A stretch of DNA of 64,000 bases from positions 434,001 to 498,000 of the forward strand of contig JAYRJU010000001.1 of assembly GCA_041906145.1 (NCBI GenBank). Direction: 5' to 3'. This document shows positions 50,508-58,492 of the stretch, one piece after another; within the stretch, counting starts at the first letter, position 1, and each line of letters opens with the position of its first letter. Under the pieces are notes generated by a model. It was given only the letters and a program-made list of their open reading frames with translations, had not been told where the DNA came from and did not search any database. This stretch comes from SHVO01 sp041906145 (GTDB taxonomy: Bacteria; Pseudomonadota; Alphaproteobacteria; Rhodospirillales; Rhodospirillaceae). A program made the position numbers and the translations under genes.

Positions 50508-51347
50508 TTACGGCCAGCGTGCCGTAGGCGGCATGCTCATGAGGTATGCGTCGGGATTGGCGTCGGTGGCGAAGCCGAATTTGGTGCCGCGGTCGTAGAC
50601 GAGGTTGAATTCGACATAGCGGCCGCGCTTGATGAGCTGCCGTTCTTTTTCCGCCTCGGTGAAGGTAGCGTCCTTGCGCCGGGCGACAATTTTAGGAATG
50701 ACATCGAGGAAGGCTTCACCGATGTCTTGCTGGAAAGCGAAATCCTTCTTGATATCGCCGGTATTGAGATCGTCAAAAAAGATGCCGCCCACGCCGCGCG
50801 GCTCCTTGCGATGCGGCAGATAGAAGTACTTGTCGCACCACGCCTTGTATTCATCATAGGCGCCCGGGCGATAGCGATCGCAAGCCGCCTTCAGGGCCGC
50901 ATGGAAGTCCTTCGTGTCGTCATCGAAAGGTATGGTGGGGGTGAGATCGGCGCCGCCGCCCAACCACAGCTTGCTGGTGTGCATGAAACGCAAATTCATA
51001 TGCACGGTCGGCACGAAGGGACTGAACATATGCGTGACCAGCGAGATGCCGCTGGCGGTGAACTGGCCGCCGGATTCCTTCGCGCCCGGCATATGAGCCA
51101 TGCCTTGCTCGGACAGCGCGCCCCAGACGTGACTGACATTCACACCGGCTTTCTCGAACACTTGGCCGCGAATGACGCGCATACGTCCGCCGCCCTTGAG
51201 ACGGTGATCGGGGCCCCTTTCCCATTCGGTCTGCTCGAACTTCACGCCGTCTTCAAAGCTTTCGAAGGCAGCGCAAATGCGGTCCTGAAGGCTTTTGTAG
51301 AAGGCTACCGCGTCCGCGATGAATTCGTCGGAGAGCTGAGACGTCAT
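50508..51347 (-). CDS. hemF: Oxygen-dependent coproporphyrinogen III oxidase
   Basis: Cytosolic enzyme oxidatively decarboxylating coproporphyrinogen III to protoporphyrinogen IX. It has 279 residues; GGGADLTPTIPFDDD, YKAWCDKYFYLPHRKEPRG and GIFFDDLN are signature stretches, and the C-terminal RGRYVEFNLVYDRGTKFG is diagnostic. The ATG overlaps the hemE stop (ATGA). No oxygen-independent HemN is in the window. Confidence 0.96.
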   Translation of the reverse strand: MTSQLSDEFIADAVAFYKSLQDRICAAFESFEDGVKFEQTEWERGPDHRLKGGGRMRVIRGQVFEKAGVNVSHVWGALSEQGMAHMPGAKESGGQFTASGISLVTHMFSPFVPTVHMNLRFMHTSKLWLGGGADLTPTIPFDDDTKDFHAALKAACDRYRPGAYDEYKAWCDKYFYLPHRKEPRGVGGIFFDDLNTGDIKKDFAFQQDIGEAFLDVIPKIVARRKDATFTEAEKERQLIKRGRYVEFNLVYDRGTKFGFATDANPDAYLMSMPPTARWP

Positions 51348-52378
51348 TTGGCGGTCCGTTCATGCACATAATCGACCAGGCGCTTCACGGCGTCGGGATC
51401 GACTTCCGGCCAAATTCCGTGGCCGAGATTGAAGATATGACCGGGCGCGGGACCGGCGTCGGCGAGAATTTCGTCGATGCGCTTTTCGAGCGCCGCCTTC
51501 GGCGCGAACAGGACGGCCGGATCGAGGTTTCCCTGAATCGCCTTGTTCGGAAGAAGTTTGCGCGCGCCCGCGAGCGGAACCCGCCAGTCAAGGCCCACCA
51601 CGTGCACCGGCAATTCGGAGATGATGTCGAGCATGGTCCCGCAATTGTTGGCGAAGTAGATAAGCGGCACATTGAGGTCTTCAAGACCCTCGAAGATGCG
51701 CTTTACGGGCGGGAGCGCGACATTGCGGAAGTCGTGCGGGCCGAGAAGACCGCCCCAGGATTCAAACAGCATCAACGCCTGCGCACCGGCGGCGGCCTGG
51801 GCGCGCAAATAAACGATCATCGCATCGGCGAGGCGCTCCAAAAGGCGCGCCGTTACTTCGGGCTCGGCATGCACGAAGGACCGCGGCACGGCGAATTCCT
51901 TGGAAGGCTTGCCGGCGACGAGATAGGCGAACAGCGTGAAGGGCGAACCGGCGAACCCGATGAGCGGTACATGGGCCGGGAGACCCGCGCGGGTGAGCTT
52001 TATCGCTTCCATGACGAACGGCACATCGCGCTCCGGCACCAGCGGGCGGATCGCTTCGACCTGTTTCAGCGAGCGGATCGGCTGGGCGATCACCGGGCCG
52101 GGGGCGTAGTCGAGATCAATGCCCATGCCTTCGAGCGGGACCATGATGTCGGAGAAGATGATGGACGCGTCGAACGCGAAACGGCGGATCGGCTGCAGCG
52201 TAACTTCGGCCGCGAGTTCCGGGGTACGGGTGAGTTCGGCGAACCCGACCTTGGACCGCACTTCGCGATACTCGGGTAGATAGCGCCCAGCTTGGCGCAT
52301 CACCCAGATGGGCATGTGCGACGTCGGCTGGCGGCGGCAGGCGGCGAGGAACGGGGGCAGCGCGGTCGAATCTGTCAC
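51344..52378 (-). CDS. hemE: Uroporphyrinogen decarboxylase
   Basis: Decarboxylates the four acetate side chains of uroporphyrinogen III to give coproporphyrinogen III. It has 344 residues. The signature PIWVMRQAGRYLPEYR is at about 24-39, catalytic Asp in ASIIFSDIMVPLEGMG, and GFAGSPFTLF follows. The start is a GTG at 52378 after AAAGAGAAA. It lies 36 bp after hemC and overlaps hemF by 4 bp. Confidence 0.96.
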   Translation of the reverse strand: MTDSTALPPFLAACRRQPTSHMPIWVMRQAGRYLPEYREVRSKVGFAELTRTPELAAEVTLQPIRRFAFDASIIFSDIMVPLEGMGIDLDYAPGPVIAQPIRSLKQVEAIRPLVPERDVPFVMEAIKLTRAGLPAHVPLIGFAGSPFTLFAYLVAGKPSKEFAVPRSFVHAEPEVTARLLERLADAMIVYLRAQAAAGAQALMLFESWGGLLGPHDFRNVALPPVKRIFEGLEDLNVPLIYFANNCGTMLDIISELPVHVVGLDWRVPLAGARKLLPNKAIQGNLDPAVLFAPKAALEKRIDEILADAGPAPGHIFNLGHGIWPEVDPDAVKRLVDYVHERTAK

Positions 52379-52414
52379 AGGATTTCTCTTTGCTGGTGAA
52401 ACTTTTGGCGCACT

Positions 52415-53365
52415 TTAGGCTTGGCCTGGATTGCTCGCGGCCAGCCGGCGGGCATTGGCTTGCGCGAGAACCGCGTCGCCCCCCTTCGAAATAAACGCGG
52501 ATGCGGCGGCGTCGCCCAAGGCTACGGCATTGGAGACGTGGCCGCTTTGCGTGACAGAGATAAAATCGCGTCCGTCTAAATTGCAGGCGGCGGCGTAAAG
52601 CGACAACTCGTTGCCGTTCACGGTCGCCAGCGCGCCGAGCGGAACCTGACAGCCGCCTTCAAGACGCCCAAGCATAGCGCGCTCGGCGTCCACAGCCACG
52701 CGGGTCTGCGTATGATCCAACGGGCGTAACCAGCGCAGGGTTTCGGCATCACCCGCGCGCGCGCAAATCGCAATAGCGCCCTGCGCGGCGGCGTTGGGGA
52801 AAACATCGGTCGGTAGAATCTGCGTGATGCGCGCGCCGAGGCCGAGGCGCTTCAAGCCGGCGGCGGCGAGGATGATAGCGTCGTATTCACCATCGTCGAG
52901 CTTACGCAAGCGCGTCGGCACGTTGCCGCGCAGTTCAACCTGCTTCAAGTCGGGGCGGGCTTTGGCCAGAAACGCTTTGCGGCGCAGACTCGACGTGCCG
53001 ATTCGCGCGCCGGACGGCAGACTCGCGAAATCTAGGCCTCCACGCGAGACCAACGCATCATGGGGATCCTCGCGCTCCAGCACGGCCGCCAGTGTCGTGC
53101 CGGCTGTCATCGCAGTGGCGAGATCCTTCAGGCTATGGACGAGGAGATCGACCTCGTTATCAAGCAAGGCGCGGTCAAGTTCGGCGGTAAAAAAGCCTTT
53201 CCCGTCGGTGGACCAGAGTGGGATGTCCGTCTGCAGATCGCCGCGCGTCTTGATAATGACGAGATCGACGGACGGCGCGCCGGGAATGAGGCCGATCAGG
53301 CGCTTCACTTCTTCCGACTGCCAGAGAGCGAGGGCGGACCCGCGGGTCCCAATACGTAAACTCAC
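52415..53365 (-). CDS. hemC: Porphobilinogen deaminase (hydroxymethylbilane synthase)
   Basis: Assembles four porphobilinogens into hydroxymethylbilane. It has 316 residues: RIGTRGSALALWQ at the N-terminus, VDLLVHSLKDL, GTSSLRRKA, RGNVPTRLRKLD, and the dipyrromethane-attaching cysteine in LEGGCQVPLGA (about residue 242). The start is a GTG at 53365 that overlaps the stop of the response-regulator gene (GTGA). Translation of hemC is therefore directly coupled to that regulator. Neither hemB nor hemD is in the window. Confidence 0.96.
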   Translation of the reverse strand: MSLRIGTRGSALALWQSEEVKRLIGLIPGAPSVDLVIIKTRGDLQTDIPLWSTDGKGFFTAELDRALLDNEVDLLVHSLKDLATAMTAGTTLAAVLEREDPHDALVSRGGLDFASLPSGARIGTSSLRRKAFLAKARPDLKQVELRGNVPTRLRKLDDGEYDAIILAAAGLKRLGLGARITQILPTDVFPNAAAQGAIAICARAGDAETLRWLRPLDHTQTRVAVDAERAMLGRLEGGCQVPLGALATVNGNELSLYAAACNLDGRDFISVTQSGHVSNAVALGDAAASAFISKGGDAVLAQANARRLAASNPGQA

Positions 53366-54090
53366 GAAACTTCTCCTTCCGGGAGGAAACGGTAGCCGAC
53401 ACCGCGCACCGTCAGGAAATGCTTGGGTTCATGCGGCGTGTGCTCGAATATCTTACGCAGGCGCAGGATGAAATTATCGACGGTCCGGGTGGAGGGAAAC
53501 ACCTCGTAGCCCCAGACCTTCTCGAGCAAGTCGTCGCGCGTGACGACTTCGTCGGGCTGCTCGGACAAAACTTTCATGATCATGGCTTCCTTCTCCGTCA
53601 GGTCATGGAACGAACCGTCCCAAGACTTGGCGCGGAAGGTACGGAAGTTCACCTCGTTGCCCGCGAAGCGCAGCACACCGTCGGAGGCGGGCTTGGCTAT
53701 CGACTGCTTGTACCAGTCCCAGCGGCGCAGGATGGCCTTCACGCGCAGGAGAAACTCGTCGAGATGGAAAGGCTTGGTGAGATAGTCGTCGCCGCCGGCT
53801 TCCAGACCGCGCACGCGGTCTTGGGGGTCGCCGCGCGCGGTCAGGAACAGGACCGGCGTATTCTTGCCTTGCTGGCGCAACTCGCGGCACACCGCGAAGC
53901 CGTCCATCTTGGGCATCATCACATCCAGGATGAGAAGGTCGTAGTCGGACGCGAGGGCCTGCGCGAGACCGGCGCTGCCGTCATGGGCCGTGTCGGCCGC
54001 ATAGCCTTCGGCGCGCATATTCTCAGCCATGCCTTCGGCGAGATGCAGATCGTCCTCGACGACCAGGATACGGTGCACGGGCTCGCTCAT
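53362..54090 (-). CDS. OmpR/PhoB-family response regulator inside the haem operon
   Basis: DNA-binding response regulator of 242 residues. The receiver domain has D56 (LDVMMPKMDG) as phospho-acceptor and K106 (KPFH), with acidic pocket EDD at 12-14. The C-terminal winged helix spans about 130-240, ending VDNFILRLRKIFE and TVRGVGYRF. The ATG at 54090 overlaps the kinase stop (ATGA), and its own stop overlaps the hemC start, so it is bound into the haem operon. It is inferred to control haem synthesis, perhaps from the repeat upstream of hemA. Confidence 0.95.
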   Translation of the reverse strand: MSEPVHRILVVEDDLHLAEGMAENMRAEGYAADTAHDGSAGLAQALASDYDLLILDVMMPKMDGFAVCRELRQQGKNTPVLFLTARGDPQDRVRGLEAGGDDYLTKPFHLDEFLLRVKAILRRWDWYKQSIAKPASDGVLRFAGNEVNFRTFRAKSWDGSFHDLTEKEAMIMKVLSEQPDEVVTRDDLLEKVWGYEVFPSTRTVDNFILRLRKIFEHTPHEPKHFLTVRGVGYRFLPEGEVS

Positions 54091-55190
54091 GGGGCGTCCT
54101 GGGTTACGGCGGCAGGCCAAGTCACGGTGAAGGTCGCCCCTTTCCCGGGCCCTTCGCTGTGCGCCTTGGCTTCACCGTTCTCGAAGTGCATGAAGCGCCG
54201 CACGATATAAAGGCCGAGGCCCGTTCCGGCGGCATCGCGCCCGCCCGTGGTGTCTAGGCGCACGAATTTCTCAAAGAGGCGCTCAGCGTCGGCGGTTTCA
54301 AAACCAATCCCGCTATCCTTCACCGCGATCTCGACGGCGCCGCCATGACGGCGGCCGGAGATTGCGATGGTGCCGCCTTTAGTGGGACCGAGCGCCGCGA
54401 TGGCGTTGTCGATGAGGTTGCGCAGGACGCCGTCGGTGGCGACCGGGTCGGCGTAAAGGTCGAGATCGGGTGGGATATCCATGCTGAAGACAACATTCTC
54501 GCGCTTGGCGATGTCCTCGACATTGGCGAGCACATGGCGCACGGCTTCGGCCATGCCGATGCGCTCGCGGTGGAGCAGGACGCGGCCGCGATCCAGACGC
54601 GCGCTATCGAGGATTTTGGCGACCATATTCTCCATACGGCGCAGATCGTCCAACATGCGGTGCGAGAGTTGCTGAAAGCGTTCCGGCGACAGCTGGCGGC
54701 GGAGCATGGTTTCAAGCGAGAGTTGGAGGCTCGCGAGCGGTGTCTTGAACTGGTGCGACACCATCGCGAGGAAGTTGTCCTGCTTGCGGCGGACCTCCGC
54801 CTCACCGGACAGCCCGCGCCATAGCACCGCGATGCCGGCCGCAAGCACCAGGAGGAAGAAGCCGCTTTCCCATGTGTATTGGTTCACGCGGCTGTGCTGG
54901 GCGTCCTCGACTGCCGCGACGGCCTCCGGCTTGAGGCCGACAACACCACCCGAAACTTGCAGATGCGGGAACAGCGCCGTGATCTCGGACGCGGCGACGC
55001 CGGCCGCTTCCAAACGCTGCCCGGCGGCGACATCGTAAGTATAGAGCGCGCGCAGGTGGTGCGCGTGCTCAGCCGCGACCGTACGCTGATCGATGAGCCA
55101 CCACAGAACCTGCGCTACCGCGAAAACCTGCAGTCCAATCATGACGATGTGCAGGAAGCGGATGGGGTCGGAACGCAAGGTCGTGGCCAT
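54087..55190 (-). CDS. Membrane sensor histidine kinase inside the haem operon
   Basis: Sensor kinase of 367 residues, start ATG at 55190. Two membrane segments (about 12-32 and 108-125) enclose a roughly 75-residue periplasmic region with no domain I recognise. There is no HAMP domain. The dimerisation box is SHQFKTPLASLQLS with H146. The HATPase domain has NLIDNAIAAL, KDSGIGFE and GTGLGLYIVRRFM. It starts 20 bp after hemL and its stop overlaps the regulator start. Signal unknown; haem, an intermediate, oxygen or redox are candidates by context. Confidence 0.94.
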   Translation of the reverse strand: MATTLRSDPIRFLHIVMIGLQVFAVAQVLWWLIDQRTVAAEHAHHLRALYTYDVAAGQRLEAAGVAASEITALFPHLQVSGGVVGLKPEAVAAVEDAQHSRVNQYTWESGFFLLVLAAGIAVLWRGLSGEAEVRRKQDNFLAMVSHQFKTPLASLQLSLETMLRRQLSPERFQQLSHRMLDDLRRMENMVAKILDSARLDRGRVLLHRERIGMAEAVRHVLANVEDIAKRENVVFSMDIPPDLDLYADPVATDGVLRNLIDNAIAALGPTKGGTIAISGRRHGGAVEIAVKDSGIGFETADAERLFEKFVRLDTTGGRDAAGTGLGLYIVRRFMHFENGEAKAHSEGPGKGATFTVTWPAAVTQDAP

Positions 55191-55209
55191 GGCGGACGGT
55201 CCGTTCTTA

Positions 55210-56499
55210 CTACCGCGGCAGCGCCGCGACGGTCTCGGCGAGGCCCGCGACGAGGGTGTCGATGTCCGCTTCCGTATGGGCGGCGGACAAGAAACCGACT
55301 TCGTAGGCCGACGGTGCAATGTAGATACCCTTGTCGAGAAGCGCTTGAAAGAGCGGCGCAAAGCGCGCCCCGGCGCTGCCATCGATAGCCTCGGCCGAGC
55401 GCGGCGGCTCGCCCGGCTGGAAGGACAGCCAGAAGATGGACCCGAGACGCGCGAAGCCAACCTCACGGCCTGTGTCTTTCAGGGCCTTCGTCGCCTTGGC
55501 TTCCAGGATGGCGCCCATTTCGTCGAGCTTGGCGATGACGTTGTCGCGCTCCAGGATGCGCAAGGTCGCCAGACCCGCCGCCATCGCGACCGGGTTCCCG
55601 GACAGTGTCCCCGCCTGATAGACCGGACCTTCCGGCGCAATGTGGGACATGAGCTGGCGCGAACCCCCATAAGCGCCGACCGGAAGGCCGCCGCCAATCA
55701 CCTTGCCGAACGTCACGAGGTCCGGCGTGATGCCGTAATGAGCCGCGGCACTGCCCTTGGGCACGCGGAAACCCGAAATCACTTCGTCGAAAATCAGGAG
55801 CGCGCCGTACTCCTTGGTAAGCGCGCGCACCTTTTGGAGGAAAGCGGGGCGCTGCAGGAGAAGACCGTTGTTGGCGGGCACAGGCTCGATGATCACCGCG
55901 GCGATCTTATTGCCCTCTGCGGTGAAGAGGGCCTCGAGCTTGGCGTCATCGTCGAGCGGGAGGACGCGGGTGAGCGCTGCGAAATCCTTCGGCACGCCAG
56001 CCGACGACGGTTGACCGGCCGTGACAAGACCTGAGCCGGCGGCGACGAGAAGATGGTCGGCATGGCCGTGATAACAGCCGGAGAATTTGAGGACGAGATC
56101 GCGCCCGGTCGCACCACGCGCGAGGCGGATCGCGCTCATGGTCGCTTCGGTGCCAGACGAAACAAAGCGCACCTGTTCGAGACCGGGGTAAGCGGCGACA
56201 ACTTTCTCGGCGAGGTCCACTTCGCCGCGGCACGGCGCGCCATAGGTTGTACCCAACGCAGCGGCCTTCTGAACGGCGCTCACAACTTCATGCGGGGCGT
56301 GACCGAGGATAAGCGGTCCCCAGGAGCCGACGAAGTCGAGGTAGCGCTTGCCTTCTTCATCGGTCACATAGGCGCCTTCCGCTTTCGCGATGAAGCGCGG
56401 CGTGCCGCCCACGGATTTGAACGCGCGGACCGGCGAGTTAACTCCGCCCGGGATGACCCGGCGGGCGCGTTCGTAGAGAGCGGCATTGGTATCGGTCAC
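55210..56499 (-). CDS. hemL: Glutamate-1-semialdehyde 2,1-aminomutase
   Basis: PLP enzyme converting glutamate-1-semialdehyde to 5-aminolevulinate, second step of the C5 pathway. It has 429 residues: RVIPGGVNSPVRAF at the N-terminus, FVSSGTEATMSAIRLAR, IFDEVISGFR, and PLP lysine K266 in TFGKVIGGGLPVGAYGG. The start is a GTG at 56499 overlapping the hemA stop. HemL has no role in the ALA-synthase route, so it independently supports C5 synthesis. Confidence 0.96.
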   Translation of the reverse strand: MTDTNAALYERARRVIPGGVNSPVRAFKSVGGTPRFIAKAEGAYVTDEEGKRYLDFVGSWGPLILGHAPHEVVSAVQKAAALGTTYGAPCRGEVDLAEKVVAAYPGLEQVRFVSSGTEATMSAIRLARGATGRDLVLKFSGCYHGHADHLLVAAGSGLVTAGQPSSAGVPKDFAALTRVLPLDDDAKLEALFTAEGNKIAAVIIEPVPANNGLLLQRPAFLQKVRALTKEYGALLIFDEVISGFRVPKGSAAAHYGITPDLVTFGKVIGGGLPVGAYGGSRQLMSHIAPEGPVYQAGTLSGNPVAMAAGLATLRILERDNVIAKLDEMGAILEAKATKALKDTGREVGFARLGSIFWLSFQPGEPPRSAEAIDGSAGARFAPLFQALLDKGIYIAPSAYEVGFLSAAHTEADIDTLVAGLAETVAALPR

Positions 56500-57788
56500 T
56501 GACTCTTCTCCTTATTGAGCGGATGGCGCGCGGTTTCGCCGTGAAGGGCATCTTGCACGCCGCGCAGATAGGCTTGCACGGCGGCCGGGCCCGATTCAGT
56601 GGCGAGCGCGCGCAAACCCTTGAGCGGCGCATGCGCGAGACGGCGCGCGAAACCTTCGGCCCATTGCTTGAGCCCTTCTTCGGTGGTTTGCGATTTGGGC
56701 AAACGGCGCAGGCTTTCGACGGCCGCACGCTGATATTGCATGGTGAGGTCTTGAATGAGCGATGAGGCTTCGCGAATGGCGTATTCACCACGCAAGCGTT
56801 CAAGGTGTTCGTCGATGACGATGCGCGCGGAGGCGAGTTCGCGCAGACGTTCCGTGCGGCCCAACGCGGCGTCGGCGATCACGGCGTCCATGCCGAGACG
56901 CGTGAGACCGTTCATGAGGCCGGCGGCAGGATCCACGTTTGGCGGAACGCCGAGATCGACGATGAGCGTCCCATGCGTCGGCGCCGCAGCGGCGATGCGC
57001 GCCGCGACCGTCAGATCGATCAGCGGCTCAGCACCGCCGACGGCGGTGATGATGACGTCGATGGGCCCGGGATTGGCAAGGAACTGATCGAGCGGGCACG
57101 CCTCGCCGTTCAGTTCGATCGCAAGTTCCTCGGCTGTTTCAAAAGTGCGATTGACGACGGTGACCGGCAACCCCTGCGCGGCGAGATTGCGGCCGGCGTG
57201 GCGAGTCATCGGTGAAATCCCGACAAGGGCCACGCGCCCGCGCGCGCCGTCCACATGGGCGAGGGCGCGCTTCACGGCATAGTCCGCGAGCGATTCGACA
57301 TTGGCGGTGCCGGCGATCTCGCGGTGCACGTCCTGCGCGGCACGCAAGGCTTCGGCGAAGAGATAGTCGAGCTGCGGGCCGCAGGTACCCGCCGCCTTGG
57401 CCACGCTCCAGGACTGGCGGACCTGGTTATAGATTTCGCGCTCGCCCGCTTGGGCGGAATCGAGGCCAGACGCGACGAGGAAAAGGTGCTCGGCCGCTCC
57501 CTCTCCCACCCAGGCGCGGAACACGTGGCGAACGTCGTCCCCTGCCAGGACGTCGGAGAAGGCCTCGCCCAGGGCGTCCCGGCAGGCGTGCGCGGTCAGG
57601 GATTCGTCGCCGGCGACAATGAACTCGATTCTGTTACATGTGCCGATATAAGCGAGCTCAGGCACACCCAGACGCGCCGCGAGCGCTTGCAAGCGGTCTT
57701 CGATCTCGGTCTTTGGCCAGGCGAGGCGGCCAATACGATCCACCCCGGCTGACTTATAAGAAGCGCCAAAAAGCGCGAACTGATCCAT
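56496..57788 (-). CDS. hemA: Glutamyl-tRNA reductase
   Basis: NADPH-dependent reduction of glutamyl-tRNA to glutamate-1-semialdehyde, committed step of C5 tetrapyrrole synthesis. It has 430 residues: nucleophilic C51 in IGTCNRIEF, DVLAGDDVRHVFRAWVGEGAAEHLF region, GISPMTRHAGRNL near the NADPH site and ITAVGGAEPLI. This is the GluTR family and not ALA synthase, although both carry the hemA name. First gene of the operon; ATG at 57788, with a direct repeat 33-50 bp upstream. Confidence 0.96.
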   Translation of the reverse strand: MDQFALFGASYKSAGVDRIGRLAWPKTEIEDRLQALAARLGVPELAYIGTCNRIEFIVAGDESLTAHACRDALGEAFSDVLAGDDVRHVFRAWVGEGAAEHLFLVASGLDSAQAGEREIYNQVRQSWSVAKAAGTCGPQLDYLFAEALRAAQDVHREIAGTANVESLADYAVKRALAHVDGARGRVALVGISPMTRHAGRNLAAQGLPVTVVNRTFETAEELAIELNGEACPLDQFLANPGPIDVIITAVGGAEPLIDLTVAARIAAAAPTHGTLIVDLGVPPNVDPAAGLMNGLTRLGMDAVIADAALGRTERLRELASARIVIDEHLERLRGEYAIREASSLIQDLTMQYQRAAVESLRRLPKSQTTEEGLKQWAEGFARRLAHAPLKGLRALATESGPAAVQAYLRGVQDALHGETARHPLNKEKSQ

Positions 57789-57820
57789 GGATGGGGGATA
57801 GCATAGCCCCGCATGCCCTA

Positions 57821-57837
57821 TGTCACAGCTGTGTCAC
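57821..57837. promoter_or_regulatory. TGTCAC direct repeat / CACAGCTGTG palindrome upstream of hemA
   Basis: TGTCAC occurs at 57821-57826 and 57832-57837, i.e. two half sites with an 11-bp period (TGTCAC-N5-TGTCAC). This is the spacing used by OmpR/PhoB-type regulators. The centre also forms a perfect 10-bp palindrome, CACAGCTGTG (57824-57833). It lies in the 107-bp divergent gap between hemA and the lipoprotein gene. Confidence 0.55.
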
Positions 57838-57895
57838 GGCCCTAATTGATTGATGTAATGCAGATATTTAGACTGTTTCCGCGTGGGAGAAACAC

Positions 57896-58411
57896 ATGCG
57901 CATCGTGATTACCACCTTGATGGCGACACTCCTGGCCGGCTGCGGTCCGGCCTCACGTCTCGATTATTCACAGCGCGCCCGTATCCAATGCGCGGAAACC
58001 GGGCGGGACGACGCCGGGTGCATGCAGCAGGTCATGGCGAGCTGGAGCCGCTTGGCGGGCGCCTGCGGCGTGCGGCAAAATATAAAGCAAGTCTGCGACG
58101 GCGAATTTGAGCGGCGCTATTTCTGCAATGTCTCGACACGCGAAGAAAAAACCACCGACGAAAAGGGGAACGTGACCACAAAGAGCGTCGAGAAACGCGA
58201 AGGCCCCGGCTGCGCGCTTGAAGGATCGCGGCGGTACGATCTCCGTGCCGCCTACATGGCCGAGTGCGAACGTCACAGCGACATCCCCAGTACTCGGCCG
58301 GCTGAGGGCGCCGCCTGCCATTGCGGCGACAACTACTGCACGTTCGACTACCCCGACGTGTCGGACGACATCGCCGTGCGGTACTTCCCCGAACTCGCCG
58401 ACAAAAAATAA
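57896..58411 (+). CDS. Cysteine-rich putative lipoprotein
   Basis: A 171-residue protein with no family I recognise. The N-terminus is a lipoprotein signal with lipobox LLAG-C (MRIVITTLMATLLAGCG), so it is probably anchored to a membrane facing the periplasm. The mature part has ten further cysteines, including CHCGDNYC near the C-terminus, suggesting several disulfides or metal binding. The ATG follows GGGAGAAACAC. It is divergent from hemA and shares the region holding the TGTCAC repeat, so co-regulation is possible. Confidence 0.75.
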   Translation: MRIVITTLMATLLAGCGPASRLDYSQRARIQCAETGRDDAGCMQQVMASWSRLAGACGVRQNIKQVCDGEFERRYFCNVSTREEKTTDEKGNVTTKSVEKREGPGCALEGSRRYDLRAAYMAECERHSDIPSTRPAEGAACHCGDNYCTFDYPDVSDDIAVRYFPELADKK

Positions 58412-58429
58412 ACCACGAATGTCAATTGA

Positions 58430-58446
58430 CCCATGTAAGTCATGGG
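58430..58446. other. Small perfect hairpin between the lipoprotein and EAL genes
   Basis: CCCATG-taagt-CATGGG lies 19 nt after the lipoprotein stop and is followed by AAATAATC. No T-run follows, so termination is doubtful; it may be an operator or an mRNA hairpin ahead of the EAL gene. Confidence 0.35.
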
Positions 58447-58492
58447 AAATAATCACCCTGCTAAGGTGAAGCGTTCCAGAGAGATACAGACG

